From: a virus
Length of the DNA: 39,515 nt
Virus record (IMG/VR): IMGVR_UViG_3300025949_001133
Location: 1 to 39,515 of that record
Reading direction: 5' to 3' (one strand)
Made by a program: the position numbers and the translations under genes. Below are positions 7,653-15,546 of the stretch, piece after piece. Under the pieces are notes generated by a model that saw only the letters and a list, made by a program, of their open reading frames with translations, was not told the origin of the DNA and did no database searches. Positions within the stretch are counted from its first letter, which is position 1, and the number at the start of each line of letters is the position of its first letter.

Positions 7653-9412
7653 TAGAAAATCTCCATGACGTTGTGGCTGTGGGCCGCACGGCCCTCCAGC
7701 GGTTCGTAAATGAGGGAGTGCATGACCGACCACGCGAGGTCTGCGTGCCCCACGTCTGCCGAGCGACTGGCGTCATAGGTCACATGGCGACCGCTGGCCG
7801 TCATCGTCTTGCGGATGGCCATGAAGGCCGCGGCGAGATCGGTCCAACCGGCATCCCACTCCAAGCGGCCCTTGCCCATGACGTCCTGGGTCTTCATGAC
7901 CATCTGAGCTTTGGTTTCCGGGGAGTACTGGATCGCCCGCGCCATCGGGAAGAACTGCTTCACCAGCTGATAGACGCCGGTGCCCATGCCGGTGGTGTCG
8001 ATGGCGATGTCCACGACGCGATAGCGGTCGCACAGCTCCTTGATGTTGCCGGCCTGTGCATCGAAGTCCTGCCCCGGCCATTGGAACTTTTCCAGCACGC
8101 GGAACAGGTCGCGCTGCCGCGTGGGCAGCGCATTGACCGTGCAGCCAGAAGGATCGCCGCCCGCCGCGCCCTTCGACGGATCGAAGCCAATGGATACTTC
8201 GGCATCGCCGACCGGCCGCGGCGCGTACACGCGGAAGTCGTCCCAGATGTCCCAGCTGTCCACCATGCAGCGTTTGACCAGGTTGAACGGGAACACCGAC
8301 GCGCTGTCGTCAATGAACGCACACATGAAGAGCTGCTGGAACTCGTCATCGCCGTACTCCAGCCGCAGTTGGTCGATGTCGAAGAGGTCGCAGCCGCCGG
8401 CCAATGCGTCGATCACCGACACGATCTGGCGCCACTGCCCATCCGCACAAAAAAGGCCCGTAGCGAGCGCCGCGTGCGAGATATCGATATCGACCCGGTC
8501 GGCTTTCGCTCGCCCCTTGTTGAACTGCGCGCCCGACCAGAACGGGTAAGCGTCATGCGTCAGGGACGACGGCGTAGAGAAATAGGTCTGCCGCCACTTC
8601 TTGTGGCTGGACATGCCCGACGCGACCTTGCGCAGCGTCTGGAAGCTGTGGACCCAGAAGTATTCGTCGAAGTACAGGTTGCCGTGATAGCTCTGCGCCG
8701 TGCGTGAGTTGGTCCCCAGGAAATACAGCGTGGCATCGTTGGGCAGGATCAGCGGATCGCCCTTGAACTCGATCTCGGCCGCATCTTTGGCGAACTGCGC
8801 CAGGTACTGCCGGAACACGTCCGCCTGCGCGCGGCTCGCCGACAGGAAGATCTGGTTCCTGCCCGTCTCCATGGCATCGACCAGTGCTTCGCGAGCGAAG
8901 TACCAGGTCGCACCAATCTGGCGAGACTTGAGGATGTTGCGGATGCGCCTTTCCAGGCCTTGTTCGTGCCAGGTGCGCTGGTAGGCGAACAGCGAATCGA
9001 GAAAGGCTTCCCGTAGCCGCGCGGCCTGCTCCGGGCTGTACTCGTTGCGTACCGGCTTGCGCCGCGGCTTGGCGTTGCGGTTGACCACGGCGGGGTTGAG
9101 GTCACCTTCGTGCCCGCCTGGCGCTTCGTAGCGGCGCACTCGCGCCAGGCGCTCAATCTGCCGCGTGAGCAGATCGATTTCCTTGTAATCGCCGCCGCTC
9201 TTGGGCTCTTTCATGATGAGCTGGCACAGGCGCACGTCCAGCTGCATTTCCACGCGATCGATGGAGCGTGCGGACGCCCATGCGTCGCGCTGCTTCCACG
9301 ATTCCACCGTGGCGCGGGGCAGCACCAGGTGCTGCGCAATCTCGGTTACGCCCCAGCCTTGAAAGAACAGGCTGCGCGCGTGTCGTCGGGGGTCCATCGT
9401 CGGCATGAGCAT
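7652..9412 (-). CDS. P: Terminase large (ATPase/nuclease) subunit, P2 gpP family
   Basis: Packaging motor protein of up to 586 residues (P2 gpP has 590). In order there is an N-terminal helix-turn-helix (about residues 20-45, GVTEIAQ...TVESWKQRD), the ATPase with its Walker A-like loop SRQIGAT (163-169) and Walker B LYFDE (246-250), and a nuclease domain opening with an Asp in GFDPSKG. Three in-frame ATGs cluster at the start (9412, 9406, 9397). The outermost is given here. The 9397 start (MDPRRHAR) would align best with P2 and leave a short leader after the predicted late promoter -10 (TACGCT, 9425-9420). It is transcribed away from O. Confidence 0.95.
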   Translation of the reverse strand: MLMPTMDPRRHARSLFFQGWGVTEIAQHLVLPRATVESWKQRDAWASARSIDRVEMQLDVRLCQLIMKEPKSGGDYKEIDLLTRQIERLARVRRYEAPGGHEGDLNPAVVNRNAKPRRKPVRNEYSPEQAARLREAFLDSLFAYQRTWHEQGLERRIRNILKSRQIGATWYFAREALVDAMETGRNQIFLSASRAQADVFRQYLAQFAKDAAEIEFKGDPLILPNDATLYFLGTNSRTAQSYHGNLYFDEYFWVHSFQTLRKVASGMSSHKKWRQTYFSTPSSLTHDAYPFWSGAQFNKGRAKADRVDIDISHAALATGLFCADGQWRQIVSVIDALAGGCDLFDIDQLRLEYGDDEFQQLFMCAFIDDSASVFPFNLVKRCMVDSWDIWDDFRVYAPRPVGDAEVSIGFDPSKGAAGGDPSGCTVNALPTRQRDLFRVLEKFQWPGQDFDAQAGNIKELCDRYRVVDIAIDTTGMGTGVYQLVKQFFPMARAIQYSPETKAQMVMKTQDVMGKGRLEWDAGWTDLAAAFMAIRKTMTASGRHVTYDASRSADVGHADLAWSVMHSLIYEPLEGRAAHSHNVMEIF

Positions 9413-9457
9413 GCGCGACAGCGTAGGGACGCCCCGTCAGTGCTTCGCGCTGCCTTC

Positions 9458-9481
9458 GTTCTGTTGCATGGCGTGCAGAAC
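9458..9481. promoter_or_regulatory. Late activator dyad GTTCTG-N12-CAGAAC (P/O)
   Basis: Perfect 6-bp arms lie 12 bp apart in the 148-bp gap between the divergent P and O genes. The same 6-12-6 dyad occurs in front of V (19664-19687). P2 late promoters are activated by Ogr, which binds a TGT-N12-ACA dyad centred near -55. On the P side a TACGCT hexamer lies 47 bp from the centre, matching that geometry. On the O side the equivalent hexamer is GATGCT, and a better TATCAT is found at 9537-9542. One site could serve both operons. Confidence 0.7.
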
Positions 9482-9560
9482 AAGCGCGCATTGCCGCGCT
9501 TTGCGTGCGTCCCGATGCTGGCCGCCTACCGACTCCTATCATCTGCACCGAGGTCCACCC

Positions 9561-10385
9561 ATGCCGGCACCGACCAAGAAGTCCAAGAAGTTCCGCATCT
9601 TCACCGAGGGCGCCACCGTCGATGGCCGCGTGGTCGAACGCGGTTGGATCAGGGACATGGCCGCCACCTATGACCCGGCGAAGTACCGCGCCGGCATCAA
9701 CATCGAACACATCCGCAGCGCCCTGCCCGACAGCCCGTTCAAGAACTACGGCTTCGTGGATGCGTTGGATGCCACCGAGAACGCCACGGGCAAGCTGGAA
9801 CTGTTCGCCACCATCACGCCGAGCGATGACCTGGTGAAGCTGGTCGGCTCCATGCAGAAGGTGTTCACCAGCGCCGAGGTGTCGCCGAAATTCGCCGACA
9901 CGGGGCGCGCCTACCTGGTCGGCCTGGCCGTCACCGACACGCCGGCCAGCCTGGGCACGGAAATGCTCAAGTTCACGGCCCAGCATCCGGAGTCCAGTCC
10001 GCTCACCGCACGCAAGCAACACCCCGACAACGTCTTCGGCGAAGCGACCGAGACGGTGATCGAGTTCACCACGGAGGACGCGCCCAAGCCGAGCGTGCTG
10101 GCGAAGGTGCGCGAGATGTTCCGCCGCAAAGACGCATCCGACGACGCACGCTTCACCGACCTGGCCGCCGCCATCGAAGAAGTGGCCGAGCATGGCGAAA
10201 CGCAGAGCACCCAGACCGCGCAGATGTTCCAGACCGTGGACGCCATCGTGGCGCAGCACAAGCAGCGCGTGGATGAACTCACCCAGCGCCTGGATGCCAT
10301 CGAGCAAAAGTTCCACACCACGCCCGCGCCGGCCGCCAATCGCCCGCAGGCCAACGGCCCCGGCCTGGTGCTGACCGAGTTCTGA
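9561..10385 (+). CDS. O: Capsid scaffolding protein/protease (P2 gpO family)
   Basis: The start at 9561 (MPAPTKKSKKFRIFTEG) is where family similarity begins. The open frame upstream runs through the promoter region. The 274-residue length is close to the 284 of P2 gpO. The N-terminal half is the serine protease that matures the capsid. The family signature ERGWI.DMA..YDP..Y.A.IN.EHIR carries the likely catalytic His (H50), and the Ser lies in TSAEVSPKF (S104). The C-terminal half is a charged, coiled-coil scaffold (EEVAEHGETQST ... QRLDAIEQ). It is followed directly by the major capsid gene, as in P2. Confidence 0.93.
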   Translation: MPAPTKKSKKFRIFTEGATVDGRVVERGWIRDMAATYDPAKYRAGINIEHIRSALPDSPFKNYGFVDALDATENATGKLELFATITPSDDLVKLVGSMQKVFTSAEVSPKFADTGRAYLVGLAVTDTPASLGTEMLKFTAQHPESSPLTARKQHPDNVFGEATETVIEFTTEDAPKPSVLAKVREMFRRKDASDDARFTDLAAAIEEVAEHGETQSTQTAQMFQTVDAIVAQHKQRVDELTQRLDAIEQKFHTTPAPAANRPQANGPGLVLTEF

Positions 10386-10421
10386 TCGCCGCCCCTGCGC
10401 CCTCCATACCAAAGGACACCC

Positions 10422-11447
10422 ATGAAGAAACACACCCGCTTGGCCTTCAACGCCCTCGCCGCACAGATCGCCAAGCTCAACGACGTACCGAGTGCCACCG
10501 AGAAATTCGATGTGCAGCCCTCCGTGCAGCAGACCATGGAGAACCGTATCCAGGAGTCCAGCGACTACCTGCGCCTGGTCAACGTCCAGCCGGTCACCGA
10601 GCGGATCGGCGAGAAGCTGGGCCTCGGCATCAAGGGGCCGTCGGCCAGCCGCACGAACACCAGCGGCGGCAAGCGACGCAACCCGCGCGAAATGCACGAC
10701 CTGGACGCCAAGCCGTACGAGTGCTTCCAGACCAACTTCGATACCTCCATCCGCTACGCCACTCTGGATGCCTGGGCGCACTTTCCCGACTTCCAGCCGC
10801 GCGTGGCGGGTGAGCTGGTCCAGCAGCAGGCGCTGGACCGCCTGATGATCGGCTGGAACGGCACGAGCGTGGCCGCCGATACCGACATCGACAAGAATCC
10901 GTTGCTGCAGGACGTCAATAAGGGCTGGCTGCAGGTGCTGCGCGAGCAGGCGCCGGCGCAGGTGATGAAGGAAGGCAAGGCCGGCGCCGGTGAGGTGCGT
11001 ATCGGCCCGGGCGGCCACTACGCCAATCTGGATGCCCTGGTCTATGACGCGATCCAGATTCTGGCCCCGTGGTTTCAGGAAGACACAGGCCTGCGCGTGC
11101 ACGTGAACCGCAAGCTCCTGCACGACAAGTACTTCCCCAAGATCAACCAGGAACAGCGCGCCACCGACGAACTGGCCACCCAGGTACTGGTGAGCCAGAA
11201 GCTGATGGGCGGCCTGACCGCGCTGGGTCTGCCGTACTTCCCTGGCACGTCGCTGCTGATCAGCCGACCGGACAACCTGTCGATCTACTACCAGACCGGC
11301 GGCCGCCGTCGCCTGCTCAAGGACGAACCGGAATACGACCGTATCGCCGACTACCAGTCCAGCAACGACGCCTACGTGATCGAGCGTCTGCGCGGCGCGG
11401 TGTTGATCGAGAACATCGTGCTCGGCGACTGGACCCAGGCTCCGTAA
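10422..11447 (+). CDS. N: Major capsid protein (P2 gpN family)
   Basis: A 341-residue protein (P2 gpN has 357) with Shine-Dalgarno AAAGGA before the ATG. Family blocks are the N-terminal LAxQIAKLN..PSA..KF.V.PSVQQTLE-type segment, F..NFDT.I.Y..LDAWAHFPDF, RLMIGWNGTSVA.DTD, the NPLLQDVNKGWL block and the late NLSIYYQ..G.RRR segment. It assembles the icosahedral shell with O as scaffold, and the first ~30 residues are probably trimmed on maturation, as in P2. It is in the O-N-M-L-X unit. Confidence 0.95.
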   Translation: MKKHTRLAFNALAAQIAKLNDVPSATEKFDVQPSVQQTMENRIQESSDYLRLVNVQPVTERIGEKLGLGIKGPSASRTNTSGGKRRNPREMHDLDAKPYECFQTNFDTSIRYATLDAWAHFPDFQPRVAGELVQQQALDRLMIGWNGTSVAADTDIDKNPLLQDVNKGWLQVLREQAPAQVMKEGKAGAGEVRIGPGGHYANLDALVYDAIQILAPWFQEDTGLRVHVNRKLLHDKYFPKINQEQRATDELATQVLVSQKLMGGLTALGLPYFPGTSLLISRPDNLSIYYQTGGRRRLLKDEPEYDRIADYQSSNDAYVIERLRGAVLIENIVLGDWTQAP

Positions 11448-11458
11448 GGCCCGCCAGG

Positions 11459-12163
11459 ATGCCCTCACCCGCCATGGAACATCTGATGCGCGTGCAGGCG
11501 GCCCAGGCGACCGCGAAAGCGGCGCCGGGCGCGGCGGTGGACAGCGCCACCTCCCAAGCCCATGCCCTGATCCGCGCCAAGCTGGACACCGACCGCCGCC
11601 GTCTGAAACTCCTGCAGTCGGTGGAGCGGAAGATCGAGGTCAAGCGCGAGCTGCTGCCCGACTACGAAGCCTATGTGGACGGCGTCTTGGCCGGCGGCCA
11701 GGGTGTGCAGGACGACGTGCTCGGTTATGTGCTGTGCTGGCGTATCGACGTGGGCGACTTCGCCGGTGCGCTGCCCATCGCGCGCTACGTGCTGACGCAC
11801 AACCTGTCGATGCCCGACCGCTTCCAGCGCACCACCGCCACGCTGGTGGCCGAAGAACCGGCCGAACAAGCGCTCAAGGCCTACACCGCTGGCAAACCCT
11901 TCGACGTGGCGGTCCTGCGCGAGGTCATGGACGTGACCTTGCCCTACGACATGCCCGACCAGGTCCGCGCCAAGCTGCACTTCGCACTCGGCCGCCTGCT
12001 CGCCGAGACCGAACCCGGCGAAGCGCTGGTTTACCTGCGCCGCGCCGTGGAGCTGCACGACAAGGTCGGCGCCAAGAAAGACATCGAGCAGCTGGAACGC
12101 CAGCTGCGCCGCCTTCCCGGCGATAGCGCCGCCACCGAACCGCCGCCGCAAGGCGGCCCCTGA
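11459..12163 (+). CDS. M: Terminase small subunit (P2 gpM family)
   Basis: A 234-residue protein (P2 gpM has 247). The start at 11459 (MPSPAMEHLMRVQAAQ) aligns with the P2 N-terminus (MTSPA..HMMRV.AA). Open frame further upstream lies inside N. Conserved blocks are KRELLPDYEAYVDGVL, QDDVLGYVLCWRIDVGDFAGAL and MPDQVRAKLHF. The C-terminus is a charged helix (KDIEQLERQLRR). The small subunit recognises cos and recruits the P subunit. It lies 11 bases after N. Confidence 0.93.
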   Translation: MPSPAMEHLMRVQAAQATAKAAPGAAVDSATSQAHALIRAKLDTDRRRLKLLQSVERKIEVKRELLPDYEAYVDGVLAGGQGVQDDVLGYVLCWRIDVGDFAGALPIARYVLTHNLSMPDRFQRTTATLVAEEPAEQALKAYTAGKPFDVAVLREVMDVTLPYDMPDQVRAKLHFALGRLLAETEPGEALVYLRRAVELHDKVGAKKDIEQLERQLRRLPGDSAATEPPPQGGP

Positions 12164-12258
12164 GCCTCCCCCCTGGCGCCGCGGCGGCACGGGTGGCGAG
12201 GGTCGCCCACGGGCGAACACCGACCCACCCGTCCACCGCCGCATTTGATGAGACCCCT

Positions 12259-12738
12259 ATGGGCACCCTGACTGGCAACGGCGGCACGGCCGCCACCCCT
12301 CCCTCCGACGACGGCCCGCCGATCCGCAACGACGGTTTCTGGCCCGATATCGACCTCGGCACCCTGCGCGCCTCCACCCGCCTTACCGGCAACGTCACGG
12401 CGGCGCGCCTGCGCACCGCCGCTGTCGCCGCGGTGCTGTTCATCAATCCGCAGCTCGCCGCGTTCCGCGCCACGAAGATTGCACAGGGCTGGGTGTCGGC
12501 CGCGGACATGGACGAGACCATCGATGGTAAGTCGGTGCTCGTGCAGCGCTACCTGCGTGCCGTTGCCTGCAGCGTGCAGGCGGACCTCGCCGAGCATTAC
12601 CGCGATTGGGATACCACTCGTGCCGGCGACCACCGCGCCGAATCGGAAATCGCGGCGGCCGACGAGTTCCGGCGCAACGCGCAATGGGCGCTGGCCGACA
12701 TCCTGGGCCGCGCGCGCAACGTCGTGGAGCTGATCTAG
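12259..12738 (+). CDS. L: Head completion/stabilisation protein (P2 gpL family)
   Basis: A 159-residue protein (P2 gpL has 169). The start at 12259 begins the Thr/Gly-rich leader before the conserved core NDGFWPDIDL...R...GNVT..RLR.A...A. A later block VLVQRYLRAVACSVQADLAEHYRDWDTTRAG..RA follows. It completes the filled head before tail joining. The 95-bp gap after M contains only G+C-rich sequence without a gene. Its stop overlaps the start of X by one base. Confidence 0.9.
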   Translation: MGTLTGNGGTAATPPSDDGPPIRNDGFWPDIDLGTLRASTRLTGNVTAARLRTAAVAAVLFINPQLAAFRATKIAQGWVSAADMDETIDGKSVLVQRYLRAVACSVQADLAEHYRDWDTTRAGDHRAESEIAAADEFRRNAQWALADILGRARNVVELI

Positions 12739-12953
12739 TGCCTGCGGTGCGCTCGCTCCAAGGCGACACCGTCGATGCGCTGTGCTGGCGGGAGCTGGGT
12801 GCGACCACGGGCGTGGTGGAAGCCGTGCTCGAACGCAATCGCGACCTCGCCGACCTCGGCCACGTCCTCCCCACCGGCACCGTCGTGCAGCTCCCGGAAC
12901 GCTCGGCCGCGACGACGACACCGACCCTCCCCACCCAACAGCTATGGGACTGA
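12738..12953 (+). CDS. X: Tail protein X (LysM-like, P2 gpX)
   Basis: The GTG start overlaps the last base of the L stop codon. The product has 71 residues (P2 gpX has 67) with the family pattern LQGDTVDALCWRELG.T.GVVE.VLE.N..LA.LG.VLP.GT.V.LP, a single LysM-like fold. It acts in tail assembly. Overlapping starts and stops suggest translational coupling. Confidence 0.92.
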   Translation: MPAVRSLQGDTVDALCWRELGATTGVVEAVLERNRDLADLGHVLPTGTVVQLPERSAATTTPTLPTQQLWD

Positions 12954-12955
12954 CG

Positions 12956-13309
12956 ATGACGGAACCCGCCAGCGCTTATCTCACCGCCGCCGCGATCACC
13001 GCCACAGCCGCCACCACCGCGATGCTACCCGGCATCGATGGCGACGCCCTGGTGGGCGCGCTGGCTGGCGGCACGTTGTACGTGACCAGCGCGCGCGACC
13101 TGCCGCCGCTGCGCCGTGCCGTCTATCTGCTGGTAAGCACCGCCGCGGGTTACTTCGGCGCGCCGGAGTTGCGCGGGTTGCTGCCGCTGCAAAGCAACGG
13201 CCTGGCCGGCTTCCTCGGCGGCGCGGTCGCCGTGACAGTCGCCACCCAAGCGATCGAGCGCGTGAAGACCCTCGATCTCTCCTCCCTGTTCACCAAGCGC
13301 GGAGCCTGA
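12956..13309 (+). CDS. Putative holin (P2/HP1 holin-like)
   Basis: A 117-residue protein with about three hydrophobic segments (around residues 5-25, 45-65 and 80-100) and a basic C-terminus (TKRGA). It sits at the P2 gpY position, directly after X and in the lysis cassette, and resembles the HP1-type putative holin family. A start at 12944 is possible but would lack a ribosome binding site. Holins permeabilise the inner membrane to release endolysin. Its role is inferred from position and topology. Confidence 0.75.
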   Translation: MTEPASAYLTAAAITATAATTAMLPGIDGDALVGALAGGTLYVTSARDLPPLRRAVYLLVSTAAGYFGAPELRGLLPLQSNGLAGFLGGAVAVTVATQAIERVKTLDLSSLFTKRGA

Positions 13310-13312
13310 CCC

Positions 13313-13636
13313 ATGTCCCAGCTCATTACCCCAAACGCCTGGCCGCTGATCCAGCTGATCGCATGCCTGGTCATCGCCTGGCAGTTGGGCATGTACCGCC
13401 GTGGCCGCTCGCCCCATCGCCGCGGCGTGGCCTGGTTGGCCTGGCTGCTGGTGGTCGGTTGTCTGATGACGGCGGTGAAGCTCCTATGCGGCGTGCGACC
13501 GCCGCCGGGGCCGCTGGAAGCGCTCGGATGTGCCGCGCTGGCCGTGCTGCTCACCGGGCACCGTGGCGACCTGGCGCATACCCTCCGCGCCATGCGGGAC
13601 GCCGCGCGCGCCGTGCATCGTCGGGTGCGCCGGTGA
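13313..13636 (+). CDS. Phage holin family 3 / second holin-like membrane protein
   Basis: A 107-residue protein with three predicted membrane segments (WPLIQLIACLVIAWQLG, GVAWLAWLLVVGCLMTA, ALGCAALAVLLTG) and an Arg-rich C-terminal tail. It resembles the three-TM phage_holin_3 family. With the preceding gene it makes a two-holin arrangement, which may be a holin/antiholin pair (inferred). The endolysin GTG overlaps its stop codon. Confidence 0.75.
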   Translation: MSQLITPNAWPLIQLIACLVIAWQLGMYRRGRSPHRRGVAWLAWLLVVGCLMTAVKLLCGVRPPPGPLEALGCAALAVLLTGHRGDLAHTLRAMRDAARAVHRRVRR

Positions 13637-14193
13637 TCGCGCTCGCCGAACAGCGCATCGAGCGCCTGCTGTCGGACCTGATCGACGTGGAAGGTGGCTA
13701 CGTCCACGACGCGGCCGACCGCGGCGGCGAGACCCGGTGGGGCATCACCGCGGCGACGGCGCGCGCGTACGGCTACACCGGTCCGATGGCCGCGCTACCG
13801 GAAGCGACCGCCCGCGCGATCTACCGCACGCGGTACGTGGACGCGCCGCGCTTCGGCGAAGTGGTGGCGATCGATCCGGACCTAGGTGCCAAGCTGGTGG
13901 ACATCGGCGTCAACATGGGACCGGCCATCGCCGCCACCTTCCTGCAGCGCTGGCTCAACGCCTTCAACGACACCGGCACGCGTTACGCGGAGCTGGTGGT
14001 CGATGGCCAAGTAGGCACCAAGACGCTCGACGCGCTCCGCACCTTCCTGCGCTGGCGTGGCCCCATGAGTGCTACCGCCCTGCTCAAGGGCATCAATAGC
14101 TCCCAGGGCGCACGCTATCTCGATATCACCGAGGGGAGCCGTTCGCAGCGACGGTTCGTGTTCGGCTGGATGACGAACCGGGTGGGGATGTAG
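13633..14193 (+). CDS. Endolysin, glycoside hydrolase 108 (N-acetylmuramidase)
   Basis: The GTG at 13633 overlaps the holin stop. The product has 186 residues. The GH108 signature is clear: an IDVEGGYVHD..DRGGETRWGIT block with the catalytic Glu at about residue 20, followed by a C-terminal PG_binding_3-type domain (VDGQVGTKTLDAL, RY...). It cleaves peptidoglycan glycan strands. There is no signal peptide, so export depends on the holin. P2 itself uses a different endolysin family (gpK). Confidence 0.92.
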   Translation: MIALAEQRIERLLSDLIDVEGGYVHDAADRGGETRWGITAATARAYGYTGPMAALPEATARAIYRTRYVDAPRFGEVVAIDPDLGAKLVDIGVNMGPAIAATFLQRWLNAFNDTGTRYAELVVDGQVGTKTLDALRTFLRWRGPMSATALLKGINSSQGARYLDITEGSRSQRRFVFGWMTNRVGM

Positions 14194-14196
14194 ACC

Positions 14197-14691
14197 ATGC
14201 GCTACCTTCTCGTCGTCTTGCTTGCCCTGCTCGCCCTGGCCGCTGGCGTAGCGCTCTGGCAGCACCACCACATCCAACGACTGGACATCGACCTGACCAA
14301 GGCGCAAACGCAAGCGGTCATCGCGGGCTTCGAGGCCAGCGCGGCCCGCGCGGACGTTCGAGTGCTCACCAAGTATGTGGACCGCGAGCGTGTGGTCCGC
14401 CAAGTCATCCACGATATCCAGCGCGAGACGCCCCGCTATGTCACCCCCAGCACCGATGCTGCTTTTCCTTTGCCTGTCGGCTTTGTCCGCCTGCACGACG
14501 CCGCCGCCGCGGCCGACCTGCCCGGCCCTCCCGGACCTGCTGATGCGCAGGCCTCCGGCGTTACAGCCTCTGACGCCGCCAGTGTCATCGCCGGCAACTA
14601 CGGCACCTGCCACGCCATCCGTGACCAGCTCAACGCGCTGATTGATCGCTTGCGGATGCCGCCCTATCGCGAAGCCGCGACGGATGAATAA
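14197..14691 (+). CDS. lysB: Inner-membrane spanin (Rz/LysB-like)
   Basis: A 164-residue protein with one N-terminal membrane anchor (YLLVVLLALLALAAGVALW) and then a periplasmic helical segment (RLDIDLTKAQTQ). The typical Rz-like motif follows (ERVVRQVI ... ETPRYVTP..DAA..LP.GFVRLHDAAA). It spans the periplasm and works with an outer-membrane lipoprotein to fuse membranes in the last lysis step. The partner is encoded inside this gene in another frame (14438-14641). The R start overlaps its end by 8 bases. Confidence 0.88.
   Translation: MRYLLVVLLALLALAAGVALWQHHHIQRLDIDLTKAQTQAVIAGFEASAARADVRVLTKYVDRERVVRQVIHDIQRETPRYVTPSTDAAFPLPVGFVRLHDAAAAADLPGPPGPADAQASGVTASDAASVIAGNYGTCHAIRDQLNALIDRLRMPPYREAATDE
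14438..14641 (+). CDS. lysC: Embedded outer-membrane spanin lipoprotein (Rz1/LysC-like)
   Basis: It is read in the +1 frame inside the Rz-like gene. From ATG 14438 (or 14456) the product has 67 (or 61) residues. A hydrophobic signal ends in a lipobox LSAC. The mature protein is Pro-rich (TTPPPRPTCPALP, LQPLTPP), as in Rz1-type o-spanins. Embedding of Rz1 in Rz is well known. The start is uncertain because neither ATG has a good ribosome binding site. Confidence 0.8.
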   Translation: MSPPAPMLLFLCLSALSACTTPPPRPTCPALPDLLMRRPPALQPLTPPVSSPATTAPATPSVTSSTR

Positions 14692-15091
14692 GCCTGGCAG
14701 CCTGCGCGACGCCCTGATTAAGGGATTGCCGGATCTCGCCCTCGATCCGCAGAAGCTGCTGATCTTCGCCGAGCGTGGCTCGGTGGTGGCTACCGGTGAA
14801 CCGGGTGAGAGTTGGGAATACGCCTATCAGTTGACGGTGATCGTGCAGGACTTCGCGGGCGACATGGACGCACTCACGGCCACCGTGTTGCGCTGGCTCG
14901 CCGTGGAGCAGCCGGACCTCCTGCTGAGCACCGAGAACCGACGCAACGGTATCCGGTTCGAAGCCGAGCTGATGACAGCCGAGCTGGCCGACGTGCAAAT
15001 GCAGTTGGACATCACTGAGCCGGTGATGCGTCGCGGTGAGGGATTTGAGCATCCGGCCCCGCCGCCGGCGGATCCGACGGCACTGTGGTGA
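14684..15091 (+). CDS. R: Tail completion protein R (P2 gpR family)
   Basis: A 135-residue protein (P2 gpR has 155) starting with ATG inside the last codons of the Rz-like gene (MNKPGSLRDALIKGLPDLA). Family pattern: L..DP..L.IF...G.V.A.G....SWEYAYQLTVIVQDFAGD.D.L. . It joins or completes the tail tube end for head attachment. Its stop overlaps the S start. Confidence 0.9.
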   Translation: MNKPGSLRDALIKGLPDLALDPQKLLIFAERGSVVATGEPGESWEYAYQLTVIVQDFAGDMDALTATVLRWLAVEQPDLLLSTENRRNGIRFEAELMTAELADVQMQLDITEPVMRRGEGFEHPAPPPADPTALW

Positions 15092-15546
15092 GCACCGATC
15101 CGCTACGGCAGTGGGAAGGATGGGCCGGCGCGCTGCTGGCCAAGCTCGAGGCGCCTAAGCGGCGTGCCCTGGCCGTCACCATCGCACGGGAGCTGCGGCG
15201 CTCCCAACAGCAGCGCATCGCCGCGCAGCACGATGCGGAGGGCTCGCCCTTCGTGCCACGCAAGCCGCGGCTGCGTGATCGGCGCGGGGCCATCCGGCGG
15301 CGCGCGGCGATGTTCACCAAGCTGCGCACTGCGAAGTGGCTACGTATGTCCGGTACCGCCGATGCCGCCGAAGTGGGTTTCGTTGGCCGTGTCGCGCGCA
15401 TCGCGCGCGTCCACCAGGAAGGACTACGCGACCGTGCTGCGCAAGGCGAGCCTCAGATTCGCTATCCCCGACGCGCAATGCTCGGGTTGACGCCCTCCGA
15501 CCGCGAACGTGTCCGCGACCTTCTGCTCGAACACCTCACCGGTTAG
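15088..15546 (+). CDS. S: Tail completion protein S (P2 gpS family)
   Basis: About 152 residues (P2 gpS has 150). Two adjacent GTG codons at 15085 and 15088 could start it. The 15088 one gives the GTGA overlap with R. Family features are L..PKRRALAVTIARELRRSQQQRI..Q...EGSPF.PRKP.LR...G.I.R.AMFTKLRTAKWLR and RIARVHQ.GLRDR. Its stop codon overlaps the stop of the oppositely oriented SIR2 gene by 3 bases. This is the last gene before the cargo insert. Confidence 0.92.
   Translation: MSTDPLRQWEGWAGALLAKLEAPKRRALAVTIARELRRSQQQRIAAQHDAEGSPFVPRKPRLRDRRGAIRRRAAMFTKLRTAKWLRMSGTADAAEVGFVGRVARIARVHQEGLRDRAAQGEPQIRYPRRAMLGLTPSDRERVRDLLLEHLTG

Noticed and set aside
9153-11468. 771-codon minus-strand frame across P, O and N
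   Set aside because: It overlaps three well-recognised phage genes, and its translation has no family features. It is a shadow frame of high-GC coding DNA.
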